Source: Halovenus aranensis
GTDB lineage: Archaea > Halobacteriota > Halobacteria > Halobacteriales > Haloarculaceae
Length of the DNA: 64,000 bases
Assembly (NCBI RefSeq): GCF_900100385.1
Contig: NZ_FNFC01000005.1
Location: forward strand, 124,001 to 188,000
Direction: 5' to 3'
Of this stretch, positions 15,647 through 23,783 are shown piece after piece. Positions within the stretch are counted from its first letter, which is position 1; each line of letters starts with the position of its first letter. Made by a program: the position numbers and the translations under genes. Below the pieces are notes generated by a model. The model was not told the origin of the DNA, did no database searches, and saw only the letters and a list, made by a program, of their open reading frames with translations.

Positions 15647-17641
15647 TCAGTCCAAGTCTACGAAATGGTCGCTCGGGGTGTCCGACGATACGGTGTAGAT
15701 GTGCGTACCGTAGGGTTCCTCTTCACGAAGAGTCGCAAACCCCTGTTCAACCAGTTCGTTCAGAACCTTGGTGGCATACTTTCGAGACGCATTGGTATTG
15801 TTCCACACTGCTTTGGTCGTGGTTTCGTCTTGCTCACGGGCGAACGCTATCACCTCGCTCTCTCTGGTCGCGCGTATATCGACACCTTCGCTGTCGTCGT
15901 CAAGTAGGAGAGACGGGCGAATCACGCTCGTATGGACGTAGACGGTCGCAGAGTCGGTCGGATTAGTCGGGTTACGTCCGTACCGAGAAATGGCCTGCTT
16001 CACCTCGTCGCGCCGAACACTGTCGCAGATTCGCTCTGCTACGCGAGCGTCAGGGCCGACGAATCCACGTCCTTCTGCCCGTTCCTTTCCGGTGTGGTTG
16101 CACTCTCGGCACCCGTCCCCCTCGCAGTTCGAACACTCGGTGTTCTTCCGGTCAGGGTTGGCCACAAGTCCGAGTTCAGCGAGCCGGTCAAGCACAGGCC
16201 CGTCGCCCATGTCGATACAGCCGACCACCAAGCCAACGTCTTCGTCCCCAAGAACGTTCCTGCTGTTCTGTTCCCCGAAGGTAAGGATAGTCGGGTCGTT
16301 CACCCCGGCGTCTTCCATCATTTGCTTCAGCGTGTCTTTCGCCGCCTTCGAGGTAATCGCGGACGAGAACGCGTCCCCATGTCGGTCGCGGAGTTCCTCG
16401 ACCAGCGCACGAACTTTTTGCGTGTTCTGGATACCGCGAGTGTAGTGATTTGCGTCTGACCCGACCTGAACGACGCGCAGTTGCTTCTCACGCCGTCGCC
16501 AAACCATTCGTTCTGGTGCCGATAGTAGATGATTCACGTCGAAGGAGACGCCCGTATTCAGTTTCCAAAGCGGTTTCGTCGGGAAAGCGTCCAACCCGAG
16601 AATGGTGTGGGCTTGGCTCATGTCGGGGACAACCCGCACGGTCTGAATCGTGTTCTCGTCGTCAAAGACCACCGTTACCTCTTGGTCGGTGTTCAGGTTT
16701 GAACCACCGAAGCCTGACGGTGCCTGTGGTGTGTAAGTCGCAGTCCCAACATATCGACCGTTCGACCGTGGTTCGGCCCGGAATATCGCACGGGTAAGTG
16801 CCGGTGCCAATGGGTGAGCGTCGTCGTTCGATACGCACCAATCTCTATCTGTCTGATGTGTGAGGGCATTTTGCAACTGTCCCTGAAACGGCTTATCGGC
16901 ACCCCCCTTCGAGAGTTCCATCAATAGTCCCAAGGTCTGTATCGGAGCCTCACCCTCGTCAAGATACGCCACAACAGCACAGCGGATACGCTCTCGACTC
17001 AAGTCGTCCGGCGAGTCCTTGAGGTTCTGCGTGAAGTCGGGCTGTTCGTCAAAAACGACTACCGTACCGTTCCGGAGTGGTGGGGCAAACGCGAACTGGT
17101 GCGTAGCGTGGATAATATCTACGTTGGCTCTGGTGAGCGGAAGCAAATCGGCCCACTGGATACCGGTCAGCGGTGCTTCGTCTAACAAGTCGTCATTGAG
17201 TTCAATCTTCGCCCGGTGAACTGCTTCCGGGTATCTCATGCCGTTGCGTTCACACTGCTGGTAAATCCACTGCCGAAGAGGCTTGCCGCGAATCGAAGGC
17301 CAGTCGAAGGCGTCAGAAGCAGGCAACGAAATCTCTTCCCACCCCTGTAGCACTTCAGCGTCTAATCCTGCTTTCTTACTCTTTTTCGCGGCCTCGTCAC
17401 GGGCGTCTCGTGTCTTGTGGAAATGAATGACTGGCTTCTGATTGGTCAGTGAAGGGTATTGGCCCCACGGAGTCGTCGCTACCGTGTGCGTCTTCCCGAG
17501 TGCTGTCGGAACGTCGAAAAGAGTGTTCGAGCGTTCTCGAAGTGCGTCAAGCACCTCGTCTCGGAAGCGTGAACGATACTCGTCGGTCTTGTAGTCGAAC
17601 TGTGGCGGTACGCTCTTGGCGGTGGAGTACGTAGCATTCAT
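15647..17641 (-). CDS. Helicase/ATPase-like protein with zinc knuckle and C-terminal winged helix, possible replication protein
   Basis: A 664-residue protein, taking ATG 17641 over an in-frame GTG 18 bases upstream. The N terminus has a Walker A-like Ala-Leu-Gly-Lys-Thr (lysine near 50), and a DEx-type Phe-Asp-Glu-Gln lies near 197-200, as in superfamily 2 helicases. Further on are an Ala-Glu-Leu-Gly-Leu stretch and a Cys-x-x-Cys-x4-Cys-x-x-Cys zinc knuckle (about 503-514). The last 60 residues look like a winged helix. Proteins of this layout occur on haloarchaeal plasmids and integrated elements, where a replication role is assumed. The flanking noncoding tract at 15182-15646 supports that idea. 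The strict Walker A glycine spacing is relaxed, so ATPase activity is likely but not certain. Confidence 0.6.
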   Translation of the reverse strand: MNATYSTAKSVPPQFDYKTDEYRSRFRDEVLDALRERSNTLFDVPTALGKTHTVATTPWGQYPSLTNQKPVIHFHKTRDARDEAAKKSKKAGLDAEVLQGWEEISLPASDAFDWPSIRGKPLRQWIYQQCERNGMRYPEAVHRAKIELNDDLLDEAPLTGIQWADLLPLTRANVDIIHATHQFAFAPPLRNGTVVVFDEQPDFTQNLKDSPDDLSRERIRCAVVAYLDEGEAPIQTLGLLMELSKGGADKPFQGQLQNALTHQTDRDWCVSNDDAHPLAPALTRAIFRAEPRSNGRYVGTATYTPQAPSGFGGSNLNTDQEVTVVFDDENTIQTVRVVPDMSQAHTILGLDAFPTKPLWKLNTGVSFDVNHLLSAPERMVWRRREKQLRVVQVGSDANHYTRGIQNTQKVRALVEELRDRHGDAFSSAITSKAAKDTLKQMMEDAGVNDPTILTFGEQNSRNVLGDEDVGLVVGCIDMGDGPVLDRLAELGLVANPDRKNTECSNCEGDGCRECNHTGKERAEGRGFVGPDARVAERICDSVRRDEVKQAISRYGRNPTNPTDSATVYVHTSVIRPSLLLDDDSEGVDIRATRESEVIAFAREQDETTTKAVWNNTNASRKYATKVLNELVEQGFATLREEEPYGTHIYTVSSDTPSDHFVDLD

Positions 17642-17840
17642 CGTCGTAGCCTCTTCCACGACAGGGGAAGGACGACCTTGGCCGGACGACCCTTCCCTCT
17701 TCCTCGCAACCTAACGATTAGCGGCGCGTTTCGTGTGGTTAGTTCACCTATTTTCTCGGGACACTAAAACGGTCGCACAGACGTACCTCAAGGCTTCACG
17801 CAGGCGTATAGGATTTCGCTGATAGGGGTATTGAGAAAGG

Positions 17841-20066
17841 TTACACTTCAGAACGTACTTGATATAGGGGAGCCGTTAGTTCAGAATCACATTCTGCACA
17901 TCGGACTTCTCCGCTATTTGCTTGGATTTTCATTGATAGCGAACCACAATCACAATTTCTTATTGCTGTCCATTCGTTACCGTTGAGCGTTTGGTTCCGA
18001 ATACTAACACTCGCAATCGACTGTCCATTTCTCTTATGATAATTATCACGAACAGATTGGGAAATTCTATTTTGAAGGTCGCGCCTCTGCTCTGTACTAA
18101 ACTCGTGGTATCCCTCTATACACACAGAAGCCTCACTCGCCCCTGACCACCACTTGAGAACGAAATCAACGAGTTCGTCAGTACGATTTTCGATTGCTTC
18201 TCTACCCCATTCAACATTATCTGGATGAGGAAGTTCCCTCAAGTGTTGTTGGTTTGAATTATCATAGGTCTCTTCCCACTTTTGTCGATAAGGCTTGTTG
18301 CTTGCGTGTGGATTATCATCAGGACTGATGAGAGCGAGATTACCCAAGGAGTTCACGCATTCCTCATGCTCTTCAGTGCGCTCTTCTGGTAACTCCCTCG
18401 GGTTCTGCGGCCAAATGTGTTCGAGTTGTACCCGCCGACTTCCCAAGCCAACACCCGTGAATTCACGGAAATCAGCAATTGGCGACTCGCCACTGTTCTG
18501 CATTCGCAAATACCGCTCATATTCATATAACAGATAGACAATTGAGGTTTCACCGATTCCGCCCCACCTATCATTACCATTGACAACATCTGATTGGCGG
18601 AGATAATCTGCAATGAGGTAATCCGGGCAATATCGACCGAGGTCGTCTTCGATTTCTCTCACGATGTACTCGTAAGCGGCTTCTGTGGTCTCAAAGACTT
18701 CTTCTGGTGGGGTATGGCCTTTTCCGAAAATATCATTTGCAGTTTCACTCCGGCCAACCCATGAAACAGGGTACGACATTTTGCGTATATGGGCACGCCT
18801 CTTATCCGCCCGCGAGTTGGCGATTTGATATAGTCGAAACGCATGAGTTCGACACAATTCTATCGTTCTCAAAAACTCTTCACTATGCCCGAACGTTCTG
18901 CCTGCACTCATTAGCAAAGACAGATAGTTGGTTTCTTTCCCGATAGCATTGAAACTTTTTAATGCCGACACTATCTCTCTTTCAACTTTTGTAGGATTAT
19001 TGGCTTCCCGAAGTATAACATCTGGATTCGTGATTTTACGGAATTCCTCTGCCGCTGTTCTCATATCTTGCATATACGCCTCAATCCAAATCTTCTGTTC
19101 TTCGGGTGGGCGGGACTGGGGGATATGAGCAGGAATCCGTTTTACTCGACGGTGTATGTCTGTGATGGTACTCGTCTCAAAACTATATTCACCCGAAAAT
19201 AGTCGCCAGTGTTCTCGAACAAATCTATCAACCGACTCTTCGCCACCGTTTTGTGAGACTTTTTCGATGACGGCCCCAATCTTCTGATAAATATCTTCAG
19301 CAAGCGATTCATCATTTTGCCGGTCTGCACAGAAAATCAGATAACTTTTGATTTTATCAATAGTCGTAAGGTCGCGCCCTCTATCGTTTAGTACCTCGAA
19401 AAAGCGACCTGCTTCACTTGTTTGTTCGATTGTGTATGTAGTAACTTGGATATTAGAAAACAGTACCTCCGACAATCCTGATAAGAATTCGAGAAAGTCG
19501 TCTTCGTCTTCTTCCTTCTCGTCCAACCAATCATGTATAACTTCTTTCGCATTAAGCAGGTACCCCTGCGAAGGGATACTTGCAGATACACTATCTGTAT
19601 TTTCGCTGTTAATGATAACCAAGTCGTAGACTTCTTTTGTCTTTTCTTGCGGTCGAATCCGTGCTTCGCCACGGAAATCAATAAATGTCTCTTGATTGTC
19701 CTCTATGATTTTCTCTACTGATTCACCGTCAATTTCTTCGTGTTTGTACTCTTTCAATCGTTCGTTTATGCATTGGAGTAAGACTGTAATAGTGGTGAGC
19801 CGTTGCTGACCATCAATAACATTGTATTCACTTAATTTCCGTCGAGATACGGTTTTAGTACCAACATTTTGAAGGACAATTGTTCCGAAATAGTGAAAAC
19901 CTTCGAAATCTGCGTTCCTTGTCCTGTCTCGATGAAGATGTTCAATATCAGAAAGTAAGTCCTGTACTTCGGATGTAGTCCATGAATATCCACGTTGGTA
20001 CTTTGGGACAGTGAAAAGTCCGTTCTCAAAAAGAAGGCCTAAATCTTGTTGCTCCGCATCTGCCAT
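17841..20066 (-). CDS. DUF262-DUF1524 nuclease, GmrSD-like type IV restriction protein
   Basis: A 741-residue protein. The N-terminal DUF262 (GmrS-like, ParB-fold) domain shows Val-Pro-x-Tyr-Gln-Arg-x-Tyr-x-Trp at 20-29 and the diagnostic Asp-Gly-Gln-Gln-Arg at 85-89. A long helical middle leads to DUF1524, an HNH-type nuclease with Leu-Glu-His-Ile-Trp-Pro around H550 and Leu-Gly-Asn-Leu-x-Leu-Ile followed by Asn and Ser-Asn-Lys. After it is an extra C-terminal domain of about 100 residues ending in a zinc ribbon (C705, C707, C723, C726). The fused family restricts DNA carrying modified bases, using NTP. The gene is visibly A+T-rich compared with the host, a sign of transfer. The decayed SWIM relic lies just upstream. 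Confidence 0.88.
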   Translation of the reverse strand: MADAEQQDLGLLFENGLFTVPKYQRGYSWTTSEVQDLLSDIEHLHRDRTRNADFEGFHYFGTIVLQNVGTKTVSRRKLSEYNVIDGQQRLTTITVLLQCINERLKEYKHEEIDGESVEKIIEDNQETFIDFRGEARIRPQEKTKEVYDLVIINSENTDSVSASIPSQGYLLNAKEVIHDWLDEKEEDEDDFLEFLSGLSEVLFSNIQVTTYTIEQTSEAGRFFEVLNDRGRDLTTIDKIKSYLIFCADRQNDESLAEDIYQKIGAVIEKVSQNGGEESVDRFVREHWRLFSGEYSFETSTITDIHRRVKRIPAHIPQSRPPEEQKIWIEAYMQDMRTAAEEFRKITNPDVILREANNPTKVEREIVSALKSFNAIGKETNYLSLLMSAGRTFGHSEEFLRTIELCRTHAFRLYQIANSRADKRRAHIRKMSYPVSWVGRSETANDIFGKGHTPPEEVFETTEAAYEYIVREIEDDLGRYCPDYLIADYLRQSDVVNGNDRWGGIGETSIVYLLYEYERYLRMQNSGESPIADFREFTGVGLGSRRVQLEHIWPQNPRELPEERTEEHEECVNSLGNLALISPDDNPHASNKPYRQKWEETYDNSNQQHLRELPHPDNVEWGREAIENRTDELVDFVLKWWSGASEASVCIEGYHEFSTEQRRDLQNRISQSVRDNYHKRNGQSIASVSIRNQTLNGNEWTAIRNCDCGSLSMKIQANSGEVRCAECDSELTAPLYQVRSEV

Positions 20067-20136
20067 GCTATCGACCTAATAAGCGACGATTAAAAACTGT
20101 ACGGGTATTCTAATTATATACAAATAAATAACCCAA

Positions 20137-20299
20137 CAATTTGTCGCCCCCTGTGGCGTTCGGATTTGATTTCTCGAAGCCGTCCCGATAGTAAGCCAGC
20201 AGGGTACGTCTTCTATTGAGGGAACGCACCAACAGCCTTCAAGATGGTCGTTGTCGCGGTCGTCGGCAGTCAATGAGGTACTGTTCTCTACTGACACTG
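20137..20299 (-). pseudogene. Decayed copy of the SWIM zinc-finger gene 3' end
   Basis: This segment aligns without gaps to the 3' part of the intact SWIM gene (about 23108-23270), offset by 2971 bp; about two thirds of the bases from 20151 to 20267 agree. The minus-strand translation keeps Ala-Asp-Asp-Arg-Asp and a Cys-x-Cys followed by a Cys-Trp, matching Ala-Asp-Asp-Arg-Asp and Cys-Asp-Cys...Cys-Trp of the intact protein. The stop codon and the SWIM motif itself are missing. It lies directly upstream of the DUF262 gene and ends near the IS66 transposase start. Confidence 0.72.
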
Positions 20300-20335
20300 C
20301 CTCATAGTTATTGAGAGTTGCATTGATATCCACAT

Positions 20336-21436
20336 ATGGACTCGAATAGCCGCCATTCAGTAGGCCCAAGAGACGAAAGTCAGATTCGGGTCACGCAGGA
20401 TAGGTGTGACCGTTGTGGATGTGTGCTGGACAATGTGAGCGTCGTAATTCCTGTAAACGAAGTAGAACAGCCGGAGAATATTCGATACCTTCGACACCAC
20501 TATGAATGTGAGAATTGCAACAACTCCGTAATTGCCCATCAATCGAATTGTCCAACAGAGGGTGGCTATGGAACGAATCTACTCGCCCAAATGGTTCTCT
20601 TCCGCTATGAATATAGGATACCCTATAAGAAACTCGCACATCTGATTCAACAACTCTATTCATGTGATATTCACCGAACAACAGTTCTCAATGCCTGCGA
20701 GCGTATGGAACGTACTGCTCGTTCTGAATATGAGGCTCTTCATGAACGGATACAATCAGCAGAAGTTCTCTACGCAGACGAAACGCCACACTTGGTTGAT
20801 GGGTCAAAGAGTTGGATATGGGCATTCACGACAGGTGATGAAACGCTCTATGTATTCCGTGATAGCCGAGGGAGTGAAGTTTTAGAAGAAGTCCTTGGCG
20901 AAGAGTTCACTGGGATTATTGTCTGTGACGGCCACCGCTCATATTCTGCGTACCACTCACAGTTACAACGGTGTTGGACACATCTGCTACGTGGTACCGA
21001 TAGTCTTTCGGACGATGACACAGAAGCATGGGGGATTTACAATCGACTTTTCGAGATTTTTGACGGGCTAAAAGAGTTCGTGAACACTGACCCGTCTCCT
21101 GTTCAGCGAATAATTGTTCAACGAGAATCACGTAAGGAACTGCGACGGATTGCAGAAACAGAGGTGGAATCTGAAGACGCCGAAGACGTACTGACTATGC
21201 TCGGGAATGGTATCGGTCACTGGCTTACATTCGTTGTCTATCCACAGGTCAAGCCGACGAATAACACGGTAGAGGCTATATTGCGTGAGCCAATAGCAAT
21301 GCGAAGAATCATCAGGACACTCAAAAACGAGAAGGGAATGAGGTTACATGAGACGTTCTTATCGCTACTTCGGACATGGAAACAGCAAGACGCAAACCCG
21401 TATACTGAACTGAAACGATTGGCACATGATGTATGA
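20336..21436 (+). CDS. IS66-family transposase (ISH10-like), apparently lacking the usual N-terminal region
   Basis: A 366-residue protein. It begins with the IS66 zinc-binding region (C24, C27, then C58, C61) and continues into the DDE catalytic domain: D148 in Tyr-Ala-Asp-Glu-Thr, D198 in Val-Cys-Asp-Gly-His-Arg-Ser-Tyr, and E313 in Asn-Asn-Thr-Val-Glu-Ala. All three catalytic acids are present. Many IS66 transposases are longer and carry an N-terminal helix-turn-helix with a leucine-zipper-like part, which is missing here; archaeal versions can be shorter. I found no convincing terminal inverted repeats or target duplication by eye, so the insertion-sequence ends are undefined. The gene is A+T-rich. 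It separates the two decayed cassette relics. Confidence 0.85.
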   Translation: MDSNSRHSVGPRDESQIRVTQDRCDRCGCVLDNVSVVIPVNEVEQPENIRYLRHHYECENCNNSVIAHQSNCPTEGGYGTNLLAQMVLFRYEYRIPYKKLAHLIQQLYSCDIHRTTVLNACERMERTARSEYEALHERIQSAEVLYADETPHLVDGSKSWIWAFTTGDETLYVFRDSRGSEVLEEVLGEEFTGIIVCDGHRSYSAYHSQLQRCWTHLLRGTDSLSDDDTEAWGIYNRLFEIFDGLKEFVNTDPSPVQRIIVQRESRKELRRIAETEVESEDAEDVLTMLGNGIGHWLTFVVYPQVKPTNNTVEAILREPIAMRRIIRTLKNEKGMRLHETFLSLLRTWKQQDANPYTELKRLAHDV

Positions 21437-21461
21437 TATATTTAATTACTTGACTGTATCC

Positions 21462-21515
21462 GGTCAACAGTCGTCACGCCGACCAACCGACAGCCAGTAG
21501 GCCGGTTCACCGACG
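21462..21515 (-). pseudogene. Possible relic of the 91-aa zinc-ribbon gene 3' end
   Basis: GGTCAACAGTC at 21462-21472 is identical to 22716-22726 in the 3' end of the intact zinc-ribbon gene. It is followed by further matching blocks (CGACCA, CCG, CCAGTA) in the same order, with a 2-base gap. Translated on the minus strand, a Tyr-Trp shared with the intact C terminus is seen before the frame breaks. It lies just beyond the stop of the PLD gene, so the PLD gene is flanked by two versions of the same sequence. Confidence 0.45.
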
Positions 21516-21534
21516 AATCCGCGCCTGTCGTCAG

Positions 21535-22665
21535 TTAGTCGTCCGCGAACATCTCACGAAGCATCTGATTTCTGTACTCTTCGTCAACTGCCGCCCGAAA
21601 CACCAGCGGTTCGTGAGAGTCCTGATATGGCGACCCACTCGCACGCTCTAACTCGTTGTAGACCGTACTAATCCACGCCCGACGGAACGATTGTGACACC
21701 ATTCGCTTCGGCTCTCCGGTAAACTCGACCCAATGTGGTGTCTCGTCGGTGGCTTCCCCGGAGAGGGCATTGAACGCCATGTGTTCGTCGGCAGTTTCGA
21801 TTAGTTTGTCCACGTTCTCGGTGTCGGTACCAACGATGAACCCGGTCGTCGGTTCGCCTGAAAAGAACGCACCGAAGACGTACCGGTTGTTGATGGATAC
21901 GGCGATTCGGTCGTCTTGGGCGATAGATGTGACCAGCCGAGCGTCGTCTTCAGCAAGACCAGTGGCGGCTATCAGGTCGTTCAGCAGGTCGAAGAAGTCG
22001 GTCGCCCATTCCCGGCTCGGGGCTTGCTGAACACGGTGTACCAGTGTCTCGTGCGCCTCTTCGTCGGCGTCTACGTCTTCCGTGGTGGGTTCGGTATCGT
22101 CTGTGAAGGTCGCGCTCACTCGTGGTGCGTCCGAGGAAAGCGAGGTACCGGACTCGGTATGGGTCGTTGGTGTCGAGGGCGACGATTCCACGAACTCGTC
22201 CAATTCCTCGCTATCGACGGGGCCACTTTCAGACCAGAGTCGTGTGAACCACTCGTTCAGTTCTTCTACCTTCGCGTCGTCGGTGAACCGAACCCCCATC
22301 TCTGTCCGACCGACCACGCCCTTCTCCGTGAGGTTGGCCGAACCGACGACAGCCGAATCGTCGGATATGACAGCCTTCGCATGAACATCGGGGAAGTGGT
22401 GAATCTGTTCTCGGTTCGTCGCTATCAACTCGTGTATCTCGTCCCGCGTACTGCCACCGAACGTTCCAATCCACGCTTCCACGTCGGTCACTATCCGCCA
22501 GTCGTCAGCAGAGGCGAGGACGCTTTTCAGGTAACTCGGGCCGATGTACGGACAGACAACCCGAACGCTTTCGGCGTCGGCAGTGTCCCGAATCGCTTTG
22601 TCGAATGGCGATTCAGCACGGGCATAGCCACCCTCGGAATGGTAGATAAGGCGAGACATTAGCAT
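21535..22665 (-). CDS. PLD-family nuclease-like protein with unknown C-terminal domain
   Basis: A 376-residue protein; ATGs at 22665 and 22659 are both possible starts. Residues about 5-150 form a phospholipase-D-type domain with one HKD-like motif: H95-x-K97 followed by Gly-Ser-Ala-Asn at 108-111. A single motif is typical of dimeric PLD nucleases such as BfiI and Nuc. An acidic Ser/Thr-rich linker (about 150-205) joins a C-terminal domain of about 170 residues that I cannot place. It is the last gene of a four-gene cluster starting at 23611, 36 bp behind the upstream stop. A restriction- or defence-type nuclease is the most reasonable guess. Confidence 0.75.
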   Translation of the reverse strand: MLMSRLIYHSEGGYARAESPFDKAIRDTADAESVRVVCPYIGPSYLKSVLASADDWRIVTDVEAWIGTFGGSTRDEIHELIATNREQIHHFPDVHAKAVISDDSAVVGSANLTEKGVVGRTEMGVRFTDDAKVEELNEWFTRLWSESGPVDSEELDEFVESSPSTPTTHTESGTSLSSDAPRVSATFTDDTEPTTEDVDADEEAHETLVHRVQQAPSREWATDFFDLLNDLIAATGLAEDDARLVTSIAQDDRIAVSINNRYVFGAFFSGEPTTGFIVGTDTENVDKLIETADEHMAFNALSGEATDETPHWVEFTGEPKRMVSQSFRRAWISTVYNELERASGSPYQDSHEPLVFRAAVDEEYRNQMLREMFADD

Positions 22666-22701
22666 AAGAGAGGCCCATCTGGTTGAAAATTCCTACGCTG
22701 G

Positions 22702-22977
22702 TCAGGGCCGACTGCGGTCAACAGTCTTGGCACCGACCAGCCGTCCCGACCAGTACACGGCTTCGACAATCACCTCGTCGGCCCCGTCAGTGGGTAGACC
22801 GATAGTCGTACTACTGCACTTGTCACACCACACGCGCCGGACGACCCACCCATCGGCGTCGTAGTAAGTCGCATACGCCCGAACGAGGTCGCCAGTCTTT
22901 ACCCGCTTATTACAGCGGTCACAGATGTTCCCCACCTGTACGCCGTTCAGAACCGCCGCAGGGGATTGGCGGGTCAT
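22702..22977 (-). CDS. Small zinc-ribbon protein (91 aa)
   Basis: Four cysteines, C19, C22, C51 and C54, form two Cys-x-x-Cys knuckles separated by a beta-rich stretch (Leu-Val-Arg-Ala-Tyr-Ala-Thr-Tyr-Tyr), as in treble-clef or rubredoxin-like zinc ribbons. The ATG at 22975-22977 overlaps the TGA of the preceding 45-aa gene in an ATGA, showing translational coupling. It sits between two other zinc proteins and the PLD nuclease. Such ribbons bind nucleic acid or protein partners; which applies here is unknown. Confidence 0.7.
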   Translation of the reverse strand: MTRQSPAAVLNGVQVGNICDRCNKRVKTGDLVRAYATYYDADGWVVRRVWCDKCSSTTIGLPTDGADEVIVEAVYWSGRLVGAKTVDRSRP

Positions 22978-23111
22978 CGACCCACCTCAAGCGACGAGTA
23001 GACAACGTTGCACTCGTCACAGGCCCATCCGCGCTGGCCGGTCACGCAGTCCAACAGTGCGCCGTATTCGAGTTCCCCACCGCAACGGGGACACGTCGGA
23101 GCGTCCGTCAT
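22974..23111 (-). CDS. Zinc-ribbon microprotein (45 aa)
   Basis: ATG 23109-23111 to TGA 22974-22976 gives 45 residues with Cys-Pro-x-Cys-Gly-Gly at 7-12, a lone C22, and Cys-x-x-Cys at 31-34, a compact zinc ribbon. Both ends overlap neighbours by ATGA: its ATG overlaps the SWIM gene stop, and its stop overlaps the 91-aa gene's ATG. This double overlap is strong evidence that the frame is real, despite its size, and that the three zinc proteins are made together. Function unknown. Confidence 0.72.
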   Translation of the reverse strand: MTDAPTCPRCGGELEYGALLDCVTGQRGWACDECNVVYSSLEVGR

Positions 23112-23611
23112 TCGTCGTCACCCGTGGCGTGCGGGTTCGGTTCCTCGAACCCGTCCCTGTAGCAGGGCCAGCAGGCAAGTCCCTCGAAGTCCGGGCTACA
23201 ATCGCAATCCTCGGGACGGTCGTCGTCGCGGTCGTCGGCACCGAACGAGTCGAGGGTGACACCACCGTCGGTCGCGGCGACCTTGGGCGTCCCGGCGATG
23301 TGTTCTCCGAGTTGGGCGTCTATCTCGTCGGCGTCCACCCACGCAGGGATAGCCCGCTGACCAGTGGCGAAGCGAGTGCGGCGGATGTGTTTGCACTCGA
23401 CTTCCCGGTACTGGTGGTCAGGACACGTACACCGGTCTTCACGGGCGTCTACGCGGTACTCTGACCCGCTCTGCGTCGTCACAGAGTACACGTCGCCCCC
23501 GAGCGGAAGGACGGTCATGTACTCCGTCAGGGCGCGTACATCGCGCTGTTCGAGGTCGGTACAGCCAGCCGTGACGGAAGATTCATCTTCCGCTGTCTCG
23601 AATTGGCTCAT
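23108..23611 (-). CDS. SWIM zinc-finger protein
   Basis: A 167-residue acidic protein, taking ATG 23611; the frame extends 15 codons further but is Arg-rich there. The SWIM signature is C61-x-C63...C73-x-H75, preceded by the typical beta strands (Tyr-Ser-Val-Thr-Thr-x-Ser-Gly-x-x-Tyr-Arg-Val). A second Cys group follows near the C terminus (Cys-Asp-Cys, then Cys-Trp-Pro-Cys). SWIM domains bind DNA or proteins and occur in MuDR transposases, SNF2 helicases and many small haloarchaeal proteins. It heads the overlapping cluster SWIM - 45 aa - 91 aa - PLD. A decayed second copy lies upstream of the DUF262 nuclease. Confidence 0.82.
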   Translation of the reverse strand: MSQFETAEDESSVTAGCTDLEQRDVRALTEYMTVLPLGGDVYSVTTQSGSEYRVDAREDRCTCPDHQYREVECKHIRRTRFATGQRAIPAWVDADEIDAQLGEHIAGTPKVAATDGGVTLDSFGADDRDDDRPEDCDCSPDFEGLACWPCYRDGFEEPNPHATGDDE

Positions 23612-23709
23612 GCCTTCTTGGCTCCGTCGAGAAGGCCTCGTCCGGTGTTGGCGCACCGGGCGTTTTCGAGTGAATCACGCCTCAAGAGACGAGTCCTTCT
23701 CTATCTATA

Positions 23710-23773
23710 CCTTGGACGGCACGGATATTAAGTGTACTGCCTTGGACGGTATAGTTAACTGATTACGCGTAAT
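23710..23773. promoter_or_regulatory. Repeat-rich divergent control region (SWIM operon / wHTH gene)
   Basis: CCTTGGACGG occurs at 23710-23719 and again at 23740-23749, exactly 30 bp apart (three helical turns). A perfect 12-bp palindrome, ATTACGCGTAAT, occupies 23762-23773, ten bases before the ATG of the wHTH gene at 23784. GTTAAC at 23754-23759 is a further 6-bp palindrome. This looks like an operator region for the wHTH protein, able to control both itself and the SWIM cluster. Confidence 0.6.
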
Positions 23774-23783
23774 AGAAGCCTGT

